A stretch of 15,434 bases of DNA from Paenibacillus sp. FSL H7-0331 (GTDB taxonomy: Bacteria > Bacillota > Bacilli > Paenibacillales > NBRC-103111). This document shows, piece after piece, positions 15,427-15,434 of this stretch (position 1 is its first letter; each line of letters opens with the position of its first letter). The notes under the pieces are model-generated. The model was not told where the DNA came from and did no database searches. It saw nothing but the letters and a program-made list of their open reading frames with translations. The stretch is from the NCBI RefSeq assembly GCF_001956045.1, contig NZ_MRTH01000073.1, positions 1 through 15,434 of the forward strand. Reading direction: 5' to 3'. The position numbers and the translations under genes were made by a program.

Positions 15427-15434
15427 ATTAGTCA
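15421..15434 (+). CDS. Possible gene start at the right edge (partial)
   Basis: AAAGGAG at 15407-15413, a 7-bp gap and ATG at 15421 reading MTIS make a well-formed start. Only four codons are visible. Following a response-regulator remnant it might be a sensor kinase, but nothing in the visible sequence shows that. Confidence 0.3.

Overview
The window looks like Firmicutes chromosome, most probably Paenibacillus. The reasons are moderate to low GC, strong AGGAGG-type ribosome sites, a Bacillus-type cydABCD operon, and a sirB/cbiX – dagK – rlmD block typical of Paenibacillus. No rRNA, tRNA or CRISPR array is visible. The genus call is inference. The amount of gene decay and the mobile-element scars would suit a decay-rich species such as P. 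larvae.

Layout, left to right. (1) 1-250 holds the tail of an IS3-type transposase, then two sets of short tandem repeats resembling mobile-element ends. (2) 267-1085 (minus) is a decayed MFS transporter gene. (3) 1243-3211 (minus) is an operon-like pair: an old-yellow-enzyme (YqjM-type) gene wrecked by frameshifts and a deletion, followed by an intact AT-rich MFS exporter. The ruined gene still has a clean promoter overlapped by a 16-bp-arm palindrome. (4) 3334-3844 has no recognisable gene. (5) 3845-9769 (minus) is cydA-cydB-cydD-cydC, the cytochrome bd oxidase plus the thiol exporter needed to assemble it, with a sigma-A promoter and a likely CcpA (cre) site upstream. (6) 9946-12370 (minus) is gap followed 40 bp later by a TetL/QacA-type MFS exporter. 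A TetR-family gene diverges from them, and a long palindrome sits over the gap promoter between the two. (7) From the broken tetR to 13986 is a graveyard: tetR (frameshifted, 3' end lost) abuts the truncated rlmD, which abuts the frameshifted and truncated dagK. (8) 14004-14771 is an intact CbiX/SirB-type chelatase. (9) 14925-15203 is a second, 96%-identical copy of the gap control region plus its first 37 codons. It is followed by a decayed response-regulator receiver domain and a possible new gene start at the right edge.

The most interesting unit is tetR / operator / gap / MFS exporter. A separately regulated GAPDH beside a drug exporter resembles the target-plus-efflux arrangement used for resistance to GAPDH inhibitors such as pentalenolactone. 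The sequence shows the arrangement and the operator; the resistance function is inference. Because tetR is broken here, the operon is predicted to be derepressed unless another repressor acts on it. The duplicated control region keeps a much more symmetric operator than the copy in front of the intact gene.
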